From an uncultured Alphaproteobacteria bacterium (lineage in GTDB: Bacteria; Pseudomonadota; Alphaproteobacteria; Bin95): a stretch of 39,904 nt of DNA. The position numbers were made by a program, and so were the translations under genes. Shown here in pieces: positions 8,868-17,336 of this stretch. The notes under the pieces are model-generated. The model was given only the letters and a program-made list of their open reading frames with translations, made no database searches and was not told the DNA's origin. Each line of letters starts with the position of its first letter. Positions within the stretch are counted from its first letter, which is position 1. The DNA lies in assembly GCA_938083135.1 (NCBI GenBank), contig CALLKY010000039.1, positions 1 through 39,904 of the forward strand, written 5' to 3'.

Positions 8868-9655
8868 CAATCGTCTGGCACGGGCAGCGATAGCTCGGCT
8901 ACAGCTTGGCAAAGTTGGCGGAGGTCGCTTTCGCGGGATAGCCGATGGTCGCCGTCCTTGATGAGATGGAGGCGCGCATCGGGTGTCGTGGCTTGGCCCA
9001 AAATCTCCAGCGCCAGTTCCCAGGGCACCGAATCGTCCAACATGCCGTGCAGTAACCGGATACGGCCATCGAAATTGAACGTGCCCGTTAGAACAGAACA
9101 ATCGTCACCGTCATCAAGCAGTGCCCGGGTGAACACATAAGGGTGCGGATCATAGGGTGTGGGGCGGCCGATCTGGCCATCACGGGCGAGGGTCGCTTGC
9201 TCCTCGGCAGTAAGTTCATCACGGAAACGGCGGGTGAAATCGGGCGCGGCAGCGATACCAACGAGACCGGCAACCCGGCCTGGGCGGTCTAGGGCAGTGC
9301 GCATCATCAACCAGCCGCCCATGCTGGACCCAACGACGATTTGTGGACCTTTGGTCAGTTGATCAATCACAAGGGCTGCATCATCCGCCCATTCGCTCAA
9401 CACTGTTTCTTCGAATACGCCTGACGATTGGCCATGGCCCCGACAATCGAAGCGCACGAAGCTCTGGTCACGCTCAGCGCAGAATGCATGCAGGCGCTCT
9501 GCTTTGCCGCCGTCCATGTCGGACCTAAGCCCATGGATGAATACCACGCCCGGTAGGCTTTCCGCCTTGCCGACATGGCGGCGGTAGGCGATATATCCGC
9601 CATCAGGCCGATCAAGGCGCTCGGGCGGGGGCAGGGCGGTATCTGCGTCTGTCAT
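8864..9655 (-). CDS. Alpha/beta hydrolase (serine esterase/acyltransferase fold)
   Basis: The 263-residue cytoplasmic protein has the full alpha/beta-hydrolase signature. The oxyanion-hole HG is in VVFIHGLRSD (near residue 38), DCRGHGQSSG follows, the nucleophile elbow is GSSMGG (near 112), the acid is in GMLDDSVPW (near 209) and the histidine is in DGDHRLS (near 239). It most resembles the ABHD10-type and prolyl-oligopeptidase-like esterase groups. The start is ATG with a GAAGAG motif about nine bases upstream. It is the first gene of the minus-strand operon, divergent from the glycosyltransferase. The next gene begins at a TTG overlapping its stop. The natural ester substrate is unknown. 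Confidence 0.88.
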   Translation of the reverse strand: MTDADTALPPPERLDRPDGGYIAYRRHVGKAESLPGVVFIHGLRSDMDGGKAERLHAFCAERDQSFVRFDCRGHGQSSGVFEETVLSEWADDAALVIDQLTKGPQIVVGSSMGGWLMMRTALDRPGRVAGLVGIAAAPDFTRRFRDELTAEEQATLARDGQIGRPTPYDPHPYVFTRALLDDGDDCSVLTGTFNFDGRIRLLHGMLDDSVPWELALEILGQATTPDARLHLIKDGDHRLSRESDLRQLCQAVAELSLPVPDDC

Positions 9656-9788
9656 TATGATCGCTCTTCAAAAGGATTCAGTGGTGTTATTCCGGCCGAA
9701 ACAGCCGCCGCTTCGCTTCGCCCATTCTAGCGGCGCGTTGGCGCTTGACCAAGCGTCCCGGGATGCGATGCGGAGTGTGTTCGATGGC

Positions 9789-10937
9789 ATGGGGCAGCGC
9801 CTGACTGTATTGCAGCTTATGCCGCGTATAGAGGCGGGCGGCGCCGAAATTGCGGCATTAGGTGCAGCGGAAGCCGTGGCACTTGGCGGCGGTCGTTCAA
9901 TTGTGGCAGCGGCGGGCGGGCCGGTTGAGCGCTTGAAGCGTATCGGCGCAGAATTCGCAGAAGCCCCGCTGGATGCACGCGGCCCTGTTGCTATTGGCCG
10001 GAATGGCAGCCGGATAAAGCGGCTCATTGATGAATATCAGGTGGATATCGTTCATGCCCGTACGCGCGAAATCGCCTGGGCCGCACGCCAGGCAACCAAA
10101 GGCTCTCGCGCTATTCTCGTCACCACATGCGGCGGTGACGCGCCTTTCAATGATGCGGGTAAGGATGCCGGCGCGCTTGGCGAAGGCGATCACATTATCG
10201 CTGGTTCCGAGCATGTCCGGGGCTTGCTGATCGACGATGACAGTGCGCGCGATGGCAAAATCTCTGTCATTCCAGACGGCGCTAATCTGGCGGTATATGC
10301 CGCCGAAGCGGTTGGGCCGCAGCGGCTAACAACGCTCGCCCGCGCTTGGGGCATGCTGGAGGAGCCTGCGCCGACAATCTTGGCACCAGGGCCGACAGTG
10401 CCGGAACGCGGCAAGCATGTCCTTGCCCGCGCCCTTGGCGAGATTGCGCATGCGCCGGGACACGCGGATCTCGTCGCGATTATTCCGGGTGAATTAAAGG
10501 CCAAGGACACATACGCGCAGCAACTCGCCTGGATCGCCCGCAAGCGAGGTGCCACGGGCCGGATTTTTCTGGCGGGCGCTTTGACCGATATTCCGGCTGC
10601 AATGATGCTGGCGGATATTGTCGTCTCTGTACCGGTGGAACCCTTGGGGCAGGACCCAATCGCTGCAATGGCGGCGGGGCTGGGCAAGCCCGTGATCGGT
10701 GCGGATATCGGGGCGACCGCGGAAGTGGTTGTCGATGGCGTAACCGGCAGGCTTGTGCCGCCGGATGACCCAGAAGCACTTGGCCGCGCGATTACAGAAA
10801 TTCTGGCTGCTAGCGCTAAGGAGAAGGCTGACCTATCAGCTGCGGCCCGAACCTGGGCGCTCGCCAAATTCTCTGCGACTGGCAGCGCGTTAGCTGTTAT
10901 CCGGCAATATGCGGAGCTGATGAAAGCTGCAAAATGA
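9789..10937 (+). CDS. Glycosyltransferase family 4 protein
   Basis: This is a GT-B fold glycosyltransferase of about 382 residues. The chosen start puts the family's usual N-terminal strand, TVLQLMPRIEAGGAE, right at the beginning. Further on are HARTREIAWAARQA (Rossmann domain 1), SEHVRGLL (linker) and the donor-binding region with PLGQDPIAAMAAGLGKPVIGADIGATAEVV and the G.LVPPDDPEAL loop, equivalent to the E-x7-E zone. The frame is open back to an ATG at 9657, one base from the divergent hydrolase start. The extra 44 residues look non-homologous, so ATG 9789 (or 9768) is preferred. It probably acts in lipopolysaccharide or exopolysaccharide synthesis at the inner membrane. It stands alone rather than in a polysaccharide cluster. 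Confidence 0.87.
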   Translation: MGQRLTVLQLMPRIEAGGAEIAALGAAEAVALGGGRSIVAAAGGPVERLKRIGAEFAEAPLDARGPVAIGRNGSRIKRLIDEYQVDIVHARTREIAWAARQATKGSRAILVTTCGGDAPFNDAGKDAGALGEGDHIIAGSEHVRGLLIDDDSARDGKISVIPDGANLAVYAAEAVGPQRLTTLARAWGMLEEPAPTILAPGPTVPERGKHVLARALGEIAHAPGHADLVAIIPGELKAKDTYAQQLAWIARKRGATGRIFLAGALTDIPAAMMLADIVVSVPVEPLGQDPIAAMAAGLGKPVIGADIGATAEVVVDGVTGRLVPPDDPEALGRAITEILAASAKEKADLSAAARTWALAKFSATGSALAVIRQYAELMKAAK

Positions 10938-11012
10938 ACCTCGCATTAACTATAAATGGCGACTAAGGTCCGATCCGTTAGGTTTTGGGGGCGGAATCGG
11001 TCGTCGCGCGCG

Positions 11013-11040
11013 TTGACAGCTGCGCAGCGAGCGCTAACTT
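11013..11040 (+). promoter_or_regulatory. Probable sigma-70 promoter for thrS
   Basis: A perfect -35 hexamer TTGACA (11013-11018) is followed after 16 bases by TAACTT (11035-11040), a weak -10. The spacer contains the perfect 10-base palindrome GCTGCGCAGC (11019-11028), which might be an operator. It lies 39 bases before the thrS start in the only gap between the glycosyltransferase and thrS. Confidence 0.5.
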
Positions 11041-11078
11041 CCGCGGCTCCCATTGCAATCGTAGTTTAAGAGGACGCC

Positions 11079-13025
11079 ATGGCGAGTGACGCTCAGGCGA
11101 ATGCCGAAATTCATGTGACCCTGCCGGACGGCGCTAAGCGCCCTTTGCCGGCGGGTGCTACAGGTGCCGATCTTGCCGCCAGCATCGCTAAAAGCTTGGC
11201 GAAAAAGGCGATAGCGCTGAAACTTAATGGCAAGGTTGTTGATCTTTCAACGCCGATCAATGCGGATTCAGCCGTTGAAATTGTGACGCCTGATTCCGAA
11301 GATGCGATTGAGCTGTATCGCCATGACTGCGCTCATGTGCTGGCTGAGGCCGTACAGGAATTGTATCCGGACACCCAAGTCACCATCGGCCCGGCAATCG
11401 AAAACGGCTTCTATTATGACTTCGCCCGCGATGAGCCCTTCACGCCGGACGATCTTGCGACCATCGAAGCGAAGATGAAGCAAATCATCCAGCGCAATGA
11501 GGTCTTTGAGCGTGAGGAATGGGACCGGGACGAGGCGATAGCTTTCTTCGAAAAGAAGGGTGAGGCCTATAAGGCTGAACTGATCCGCGACCTGCCTGAG
11601 AGCGAGACCATCTCTGTCTATCGCCAGGGTGAATGGCTGGACCTATGCCGTGGTCCGCATATGCCGTCCACGGGAAAGATCGGGACCGCCTTCAAGCTGA
11701 TGAGCATTGCGGGCGCCTATTGGCGCGGTGATCACCGGAACGCCATGCTGCAACGGATTTACGGCACCGCTTGGCGTACGGACAAAGAACTCAAAGCCCA
11801 CCTCACCATGCTGGAGGAGGCGGAGAAGCGCGACCACCGTAGGCTTGGCCGCGAAATGGGCTTGTTCCATCTGCAGGAAGAAGCCGCTGGCTCTATCTTC
11901 TGGCACGCCAAAGGCTGGACGCTCTATCGCCAGTGCGAAGCCTATGTGCGGCGGCGCTTGGAAGCTGCAGAATATTTCGAGGTGAAAACGCCGCAACTCG
12001 TCGACCGCGCACTCTGGGAGGCATCTGGCCACTGGGAGAAATTCCGGGAGGCCATGTTCACGGCTGAATCGGACGATGACCGCACGCTGGCGCTAAAACC
12101 TATGAACTGCCCGTGCCATGTGCAGATTTTCAAGCAAGGCCTGAAAAGTTACCGTGACCTACCAATGCGGATGGCGGAATTTGGGTCTTGTCACCGCAAT
12201 GAGCCATCTGGCTCGCTACACGGCATCATGCGCGTTCGGGCATTCACCCAGGACGATGCACATATCTTTGCGACCGAAGATCAGATTACGGATGAGTGCA
12301 ACTCCTTCTGTGAGCTATTGCTGTCGATCTACAAGGATTTCGGCTTCACGGATGTGAAAGTGAAATTCTCTGATCGCCCAGATGTTCGCGCTGGCGAAGA
12401 TTCCGTTTGGGATAAGGCAGAGAAGGCACTACTCGACGCCGTTGGCGAAACCGGGCTGGAGATTGAAATGAACCCAGGCGAGGGCGCGTTCTATGGCCCC
12501 AAGCTTGAATTCGTTCTGCGTGACGCGATTGGCCGTGATTGGCAGTGCGGTACATTCCAGGTTGATTTCGTGCTGCCAGATCGCTTAGGCGCCACGTATA
12601 TCGGTGAGGACAGTGCACGGCATACGCCGGTGATGCTGCACCGGGCAATTTTGGGTTCGTTTGAACGCTTTATCGGCATTCTGATAGAGAATTATGCTGG
12701 CCGTTTGCCGCTATGGCTTGCGCCTACACAGATTGCCATTGCGACCATAGTTTCCGATGCAGATGACTATGCATATGAAGTCATGGCGGCCTGTAAGAAG
12801 GCTGGCCTGCGGGTTGAACTCGATCTCAGGAATGAGAAAATCAACTACAAAGTCCGCGAACATAGCTTGGCCAAAACGCCGGTCATGATGGTCGTGGGTA
12901 GACGTGAAGCGGAGGAGGGTAAAGTCGCTCTCCGCAGGCTTGGCGGCAAGAATCAGGAAGTGCTTGCGCTTGACGACGCAATCCGTACCCTGTCAGAAGA
13001 GGCGCAGATGCCGTCATCCGCTTAA
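11079..13025 (+). CDS. thrS: Threonine--tRNA ligase
   Basis: This 648-residue class II aminoacyl-tRNA synthetase charges tRNA-Thr. The domain order is complete. An N-terminal TGS domain (about residues 8-70) is followed by the editing domain with the HxxxH site in [10 protein letters not shown] (near 83), the tRNA-SAD region and the catalytic core. The core shows the zinc-binding cysteine in MNCPCH (near 345), motif 2 in [15 protein letters not shown] and [11 protein letters not shown] as motif 3. The C-terminal anticodon-binding domain covers roughly 545-640. The ATG at 11079 has an AGAGGA Shine-Dalgarno motif. infC follows after about 100 bases, a classic thrS–infC pairing, so the two may be co-transcribed. 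Confidence 0.98.
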   Translation: MASDAQANAEIHVTLPDGAKRPLPAGATGADLAASIAKSLAKKAIALKLNGKVVDLSTPINADSAVEIVTPDSEDAIELYRHDCAHVLAEAVQELYPDTQVTIGPAIENGFYYDFARDEPFTPDDLATIEAKMKQIIQRNEVFEREEWDRDEAIAFFEKKGEAYKAELIRDLPESETISVYRQGEWLDLCRGPHMPSTGKIGTAFKLMSIAGAYWRGDHRNAMLQRIYGTAWRTDKELKAHLTMLEEAEKRDHRRLGREMGLFHLQEEAAGSIFWHAKGWTLYRQCEAYVRRRLEAAEYFEVKTPQLVDRALWEASGHWEKFREAMFTAESDDDRTLALKPMNCPCHVQIFKQGLKSYRDLPMRMAEFGSCHRNEPSGSLHGIMRVRAFTQDDAHIFATEDQITDECNSFCELLLSIYKDFGFTDVKVKFSDRPDVRAGEDSVWDKAEKALLDAVGETGLEIEMNPGEGAFYGPKLEFVLRDAIGRDWQCGTFQVDFVLPDRLGATYIGEDSARHTPVMLHRAILGSFERFIGILIENYAGRLPLWLAPTQIAIATIVSDADDYAYEVMAACKKAGLRVELDLRNEKINYKVREHSLAKTPVMMVVGRREAEEGKVALRRLGGKNQEVLALDDAIRTLSEEAQMPSSA

Positions 13026-13040
13026 GGGATGGCAGCGGTC

Positions 13041-13109
13041 TTTAACCAAAATCGCCGGTGTGCCGGAAAGCAGCGTCTCGCTTTTTCAGTATTGCGCACC
13101 GGGGTTAAA
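13041..13109 (+). promoter_or_regulatory. Structured thrS–infC intergenic leader RNA
   Basis: The gap between thrS and infC can fold into one long stem. TTTAACC (13041-13047) pairs with GGTTAAA (13103-13109), and CCGGTGTGC (13055-13063) pairs with GCGCACCGG (13094-13102). That is 16 pairs, one of them G·U, with a 7-base bulge on the 5' side. Inside the loop is a short AGCG/CGCT hairpin followed by five T (13070-13086), which looks like a miniature terminator. The stem ends three bases before the infC Shine-Dalgarno AGGAG (13112-13116), so it could influence readthrough or initiation. No matching Rfam class is claimed. Confidence 0.5.
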
Positions 13110-13124
13110 CTAGGAGCTTGATCA

Positions 13125-13661
13125 ATAGCGCGACCACATCCCCAATCCGCACCCGTCAAAGACGGTCCCCGGATTAACGAAATGATTGACGTCCGCCAAG
13201 TGCGCCTCGTAGGTGCAGATGGTGAGATGATTGGCGTTGTAGCCACTGTCGCAGCGCTCGACGCCGCTGCCGAAGCGGGGCTGGACCTCGTCGAAGTATC
13301 GCCGAACGCGGACCCGCCGGTCTGTAAGCTGCTGGACTATGGCCGCTTCAAATATGAAGCGCAGAAGAAGAAAAACGAGGCCAAGAAAAAGCAGAAGGTC
13401 ATCGAGGTCAAAGAGATCAAGATGCGCCCGGCGATTGAGACGAACGACTACGAGATCAAAATGCGTGCCGCTCGCAAGTTCCTGGATAACGGGGACAAAG
13501 TGAAAGTGACGATGCGTTTCCGTGGCCGTGAGCTTGCGCACCAAGACCTTGGTGCGAATGTGCTTGAGCGTGTCCGGGGTGAACTGGATGAGACCGCGAA
13601 GGTCGAGCAGATGCCGCGCATGGAAGGCCGCCAGATGGTGATGGTTATTGCACCACGCTAA
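13125..13661 (+). CDS. infC: Translation initiation factor IF-3 (ATA start)
   Basis: IF-3 binds the 30S subunit, prevents premature 50S joining and proofreads the start codon. The first ATG in this frame (13182) would remove the conserved N-terminus. Reading back to an ATA at 13125 restores the family's [17 protein letters not shown] block, and the frame closes at a TGA (13119-13121) just before it. AGGAG lies eight bases upstream of the ATA. The protein is then 178 residues: N-domain about 1-80, the lysine-rich linker helix ([13 protein letters not shown]) and the C-domain with [16 protein letters not shown] and [12 protein letters not shown]. An AUN start codon other than AUG is characteristic of infC and allows IF-3 to repress its own translation. 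rpmI and rplT do not follow. Confidence 0.95.
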   Translation: MARPHPQSAPVKDGPRINEMIDVRQVRLVGADGEMIGVVATVAALDAAAEAGLDLVEVSPNADPPVCKLLDYGRFKYEAQKKKNEAKKKQKVIEVKEIKMRPAIETNDYEIKMRAARKFLDNGDKVKVTMRFRGRELAHQDLGANVLERVRGELDETAKVEQMPRMEGRQMVMVIAPR

Positions 13662-13683
13662 CGGGGCTGAATGAGACGGATTG

Positions 13684-13720
13684 AGCGGCGGCGTGTCCTA
13701 GGGACATTGCCGCCGCTTTT
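13684..13720 (+). terminator. Rho-independent terminator of the thrS–infC unit
   Basis: A perfect 9-bp outer stem AGCGGCGGC / GCCGCCGCT (13684-13692 with 13709-13717) has an inner TGTCC/GGACA stem in its loop. It is followed by TTTTCGTTT. It sits 22 bases after the infC stop. The opposite strand lacks a T tract, so it mainly terminates rightward transcription. Confidence 0.88.
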
Positions 13721-13730
13721 CGTTTGGGCA

Positions 13731-14495
13731 TCACATTGATGCATCGCCATCGGTGATACGGCCAGCGCCCGATGGATGCATCGTCGCCGTCATTCCGGGC
13801 TTCCAAACCCGGTGGAAGCGGTGCGTCATATAAGCGGCAGCGACCATGGGCCCTGCAAGATTAACAATCGGGATCGTGAATAGCAGCGTCAGCACGATAC
13901 CGTCCATGAGATTCCCGCCGAGCTTTTGCTTCCGAAGAACAGCAGCCTGTAAGGGGTCCATACGGCGAAGTGCCAGGAGTTCAAAATACTCCCGTCCCAA
14001 CAGATATCCGTTGACCAGATAGTATGGGATCGGTGCCAGCGGTGTCGCCACAATGAGTAGAATTATCCACACGAACAGCAGCAAGATATTCAAGCCGAGG
14101 ACGACAGCCATAAGCCGCAGCGCCGTCCAGATGATCTCTGACATGCGCTGGCGCCGGGCTTCTGGGAGGTGCGGGTAATGTTTGTTTTCAACAGCTTCTG
14201 CAACAGTATCTAAGAATAAGGATTGCAGTCCGATTGCAGCCGCAGGGAACAGCATTAAAGCGATAATGGTCGCGAGTGCGAACCCGGCCGTGTCGACAAG
14301 CCACTGCAGCGCCATGTCGATGAAGGAAATCCCGAACCAAGACCCGGTTGTTATATCCCAGGCCCCAATCAGATATGCCACACCGAAGATAAGCAGCCCC
14401 ATTAACAGCACCGCGAGTGCTAGGCTGAGCAGCAGAATCTTCAGAAGCTTTGGGTCGCGCAGTTGCGCGATGGCCTTGGAAAGATCGTTTATCAT
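13731..14495 (-). CDS. EI24 domain-containing (CysZ-like) membrane protein
   Basis: This 254-residue inner-membrane protein has the EI24/CysZ architecture. It has an amphipathic N-terminus (LSKAIAQLRDPKLLKILL), two helices, and an AAAIGLQSLFLDTVAEAVE amphipathic stretch. The signature PLAPIPYYLVNGYLLGREYFEL follows near residue 160, and a final hydrophobic pair ends in a YMTHRF tail. CysZ imports sulfate in gammaproteobacteria, but most alphaproteobacterial EI24 proteins have no assigned role and no cysteine biosynthesis gene is nearby. It is convergent with infC and divergent from the adenosine kinase gene. Confidence 0.87.
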   Translation of the reverse strand: MINDLSKAIAQLRDPKLLKILLLSLALAVLLMGLLIFGVAYLIGAWDITTGSWFGISFIDMALQWLVDTAGFALATIIALMLFPAAAIGLQSLFLDTVAEAVENKHYPHLPEARRQRMSEIIWTALRLMAVVLGLNILLLFVWIILLIVATPLAPIPYYLVNGYLLGREYFELLALRRMDPLQAAVLRKQKLGGNLMDGIVLTLLFTIPIVNLAGPMVAAAYMTHRFHRVWKPGMTATMHPSGAGRITDGDASM

Positions 14496-14598
14496 ATGCG
14501 TCTCGCGGGACAGGTGCCTGCCCCATCTCCTATCTCTAGTAGTCTGGCGTCGCGGCGCTATACTCTACGCTTGATTCGGATATGGAGCTTCATAGCGT

Positions 14599-15591
14599 AT
14601 GGCGCAAGCTGGGCTTGATGTAATGGCTCTCGGCAATGCAATTGTCGATGTGATTGCGAAGGTGGACGATGCTTTTCTGGCGTCTCACAACCTTCCCAAA
14701 GGCGGAATGACTTTGATCAACGCTGATCAAGCGACCGCTATTTATGATGCGATGGGACCAGCGCGTGAGGTGTCTGGCGGGTCTGCGGCCAACACGGCAG
14801 CTGGCATTGCCTCATTTGGCGGCAAAGCCGGTTTCATCGGGCGCGTACGCGATGATCAGCTCGGCCAGATTTTCGAGCATGACATTCGCGCTATTGGGGT
14901 TGGGTACGAAACGCCTCATGCAACGTCTGGTCTGCCGACTGCCAGATGTTTCGTGTTTGTGACGCCAGATGCTGAGCGCACGATGATGACATTCCTCGGT
15001 GCTTCGACGGAAATTGCGCCGAATGATGTTTCGGCAGACGCCCTTGGCGGTGCTAAAATTCTATACATTGAAGGCTACCTTTGGGATCAGCCGGCGGCGA
15101 AAGCGGCGGTATTGAAAGCGGCTGATCTTGCCCACGCAGCGGGTGCCAAAGTTGCGTTTTCTCTGTCGGATAGCTTCTGTGTGGAGCGGCATCGCGACGA
15201 ATTCAAATCTCTTTTGCGGGACCAGGCAGACATCGTATTCGCCAATGAAGCGGAAATTATGGCGCTGTATGAGACACAATCATTCGAGGAGGCGGCAGAT
15301 CATGCGGCCCTGGATGTTGGCGTTGCTGTATTGACCCGTGGTGCGGCTGGATCGCTTGCAATCGCTGGGGAAGAGCGCGCTTCGGTGCCCGCTGAAGACG
15401 CTGGTACAGTCATCGACACCACAGGGGCTGGTGACCTCTACGCTGCTGGGTTCCTCTATGGTTGGGCGACGGGACGCGAACTTGAAACTTGCGCCAGACT
15501 TGGCGGTTTAGCTGCAGCTGAAGTGATTTCACATTTGGGCGCGCGCCCGGAGACGTCTCTTGCAGACCTCGCCACCAGACACGGCCTCTAG
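14599..15591 (+). CDS. PfkB-family carbohydrate/adenosine kinase
   Basis: This 330-residue ribokinase-fold kinase is of the type annotated as adenosine kinase in alphaproteobacteria. Visible are the N-terminal GNAIVDVIAKVDD, the substrate-binding GGSAANTAAGIASFGGKAGFIG (PfkB signature 1, near residue 55-76) and the C-terminal catalytic DTTGAGDLYAAGFLYG (signature 2, near 274-289), whose Asp is the base and GAGD forms the anion hole. It would phosphorylate adenosine or another nucleoside/sugar with ATP in the cytosol. Its last 32 bases overlap the start of the cyclase gene, so the two are co-expressed. The link between adenosine salvage and cAMP formation is suggestive but unproven. Confidence 0.9.
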   Translation: MAQAGLDVMALGNAIVDVIAKVDDAFLASHNLPKGGMTLINADQATAIYDAMGPAREVSGGSAANTAAGIASFGGKAGFIGRVRDDQLGQIFEHDIRAIGVGYETPHATSGLPTARCFVFVTPDAERTMMTFLGASTEIAPNDVSADALGGAKILYIEGYLWDQPAAKAAVLKAADLAHAAGAKVAFSLSDSFCVERHRDEFKSLLRDQADIVFANEAEIMALYETQSFEEAADHAALDVGVAVLTRGAAGSLAIAGEERASVPAEDAGTVIDTTGAGDLYAAGFLYGWATGRELETCARLGGLAAAEVISHLGARPETSLADLATRHGL

Positions 15592-17332
15592 CGCCCAACC
15601 TTTGACTGGGGGTGGCGGTGCCAGCAGCGCCCGTAGTCCGCTTGGCGTTGGCCCGAGGGCGCGGCGTATCCGGCTGATTGGTGGTCTCGTGCTGTTCGTC
15701 TACGTGGCGACGCACTATCTGAACCACATGCTTGGCCTGCATTCCCTGGCCCTCATGGAAGCCGGACGTGACTGGTTCCTGGCTGTATGGCGCTTCCCGC
15801 CGCTTGAGATCATTTTGGCGCTGTCGCTCGTCAGCCATGTGGCACTGTCGCTGCTGAAGGCGGCGCAGTCGCGCACATTCAAGATGACCAAGTGGGAATG
15901 GGCGCAGCTTGCCCTGGGTTTAGCGATACCCTTCCTGCTGGCGGGCCATGTCATCGGTACGCGCGGCCTGTCTCTGCGGGATGGGCTGACGGATATGTAC
16001 GCTTGGTCCGTGTGGGCGCTATGGCCGTCAAATGCTCTACTCCAAGGCATCGCGATATTTACCGTATGGGCGCATGGCTGCATCGGCCTGCATTTCTGGC
16101 TGCGCCTACGGACCTGGTACGCGCCACTCGCACCCTGGCTGCTGGGTTTGGCTGTGCTGTGGCCAGTACTGGCCTATGCCGGGTTTGCGGATGCAGGCCA
16201 GGAAATCCAGCGCATGATTGCCGCCAACCGGGACTGGGTTAAAGACCTGTTGAACACAGTCGGCTTTGGCGGAAGCGACTCCTTCAACTGGGTAAAGAGC
16301 ACAACTGAGACCGCCAAAATTGGCGCAGGTGTATCGATTGCCATCGCCGCCATCTGGCGCACGCTGTCATGGTACAGGGCTAAGCGGGCGCAGGGCGTTA
16401 AGGTTCTGTATCCGGACGGAACCAGCATTCAGGTCGCACCCGGCGTGTCTGTGCTGGAAGCGAGCCGTTTGGCCGGCGTGCCCCATGCAAGTGTGTGCAG
16501 CGGGCGTGGGCGCTGCTCGACCTGCCGTGTCCGAATTACCAGCGGATTAGATGATGCACCAGCGCCAGACGAAGGCGAGCTTAAGGTGCTGAAACGGATC
16601 AATGCATCAGATGGCGTTCGATTGGCCTGCCAACTCCGACCCAACAAAAACATCGCCGTAGCGCCGCTACTGCCGCCGAACGCGACCCCGAAGGATGCCC
16701 GGTCCCGCGCTGATCACGAGACTGGGGCGGAGCGTGAGATCGCGATCATGTTCGTAGATATTCGTGCATTTACAAAGATTTCTGAAGATAAGTTACCATT
16801 CGACATCGTCTTCTTGCTCAACCAATATTTCCGCGCAATGGGGGAGGCGATTGAGCAGAATGGTGGGCAGCTCGATAAATTCATCGGTGATGGCATCATG
16901 GCGCTGTTTGGCATCCAGGCCGGGCCGGGCGCTGGGTGTCGACAGGCGCTAGCAGCCACGGCTCAGATGTCGACAGCGCTTGATGAATTGAACCGCACGC
17001 TTGCCAATGATCTTGATGCGCCGCTGCGCATCGGCGTTGGCGTGCATGTGGGGCCAGTGATTGTTGGCGAGATGGGCTACCAGAATGCGACCTCCGTTAC
17101 CGCTATTGGCGATGCTGTGAATGTCGCGAGCCGGTTGGAGCCGATGACGAAAGAGTACGGTGCGGAAGCCATCGTCTCGCAAGAAGTGTTGACGACTGCT
17201 GGCATTCCAGCCGGGTCTTTCCCCGTGACAACCGTCGAAGTGCGTGGCCGCGATGCGCCTTTGGACGTTGTGGTTCTAAAGACAGGCTCCACCATCGCCA
17301 CGGCCCTGGAGGCCGCAGGGGCCGAAGGGTGA
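15560..17332 (+). CDS. Membrane-anchored [2Fe-2S] class III adenylate cyclase (CyaC-like)
   Basis: The 590-residue protein has three parts. Residues about 36-275 hold six hydrophobic helices with several histidines (ATHYLNHMLGLH, LVSHVAL, LAGHVIG, WAHGCIGLHF), a pattern like diheme cytochrome b anchors of fumarate reductase/succinate dehydrogenase. Residues about 283-370 form a plant-type [2Fe-2S] domain with Cys near 312, 318, 321 and 357 (CSGRGRCSTC and LACQ). Residues about 390-575 are a class III cyclase with metal Asp in FVDIRAF and in FIGDG, adenine-type Lys in QLDKFIGDG, and GDAVNVASRLE. The start is TTG with GGAG seven bases upstream, overlapping the kinase gene. It resembles the redox/quinone-responsive CyaC type known from rhizobia, so cAMP may report respiratory state (inference). 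Confidence 0.88.
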   Translation: MQTSPPDTASSAQPLTGGGGASSARSPLGVGPRARRIRLIGGLVLFVYVATHYLNHMLGLHSLALMEAGRDWFLAVWRFPPLEIILALSLVSHVALSLLKAAQSRTFKMTKWEWAQLALGLAIPFLLAGHVIGTRGLSLRDGLTDMYAWSVWALWPSNALLQGIAIFTVWAHGCIGLHFWLRLRTWYAPLAPWLLGLAVLWPVLAYAGFADAGQEIQRMIAANRDWVKDLLNTVGFGGSDSFNWVKSTTETAKIGAGVSIAIAAIWRTLSWYRAKRAQGVKVLYPDGTSIQVAPGVSVLEASRLAGVPHASVCSGRGRCSTCRVRITSGLDDAPAPDEGELKVLKRINASDGVRLACQLRPNKNIAVAPLLPPNATPKDARSRADHETGAEREIAIMFVDIRAFTKISEDKLPFDIVFLLNQYFRAMGEAIEQNGGQLDKFIGDGIMALFGIQAGPGAGCRQALAATAQMSTALDELNRTLANDLDAPLRIGVGVHVGPVIVGEMGYQNATSVTAIGDAVNVASRLEPMTKEYGAEAIVSQEVLTTAGIPAGSFPVTTVEVRGRDAPLDVVVLKTGSTIATALEAAGAEG

Positions 17333-17336
17333 AGGC

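Noticed and set aside
7971-9101. A 376-residue version of the phytase-like protein
   Set aside because: The upstream 78 residues overlap the alpha/beta hydrolase gene out of frame and are compositionally meaningless; the lipoprotein signal starts at the TTG at 8867.
9657-9788. N-terminal extension of the glycosyltransferase
   Set aside because: It would start one base from the divergent hydrolase gene, and the family's first beta-strand begins only after residue 44.
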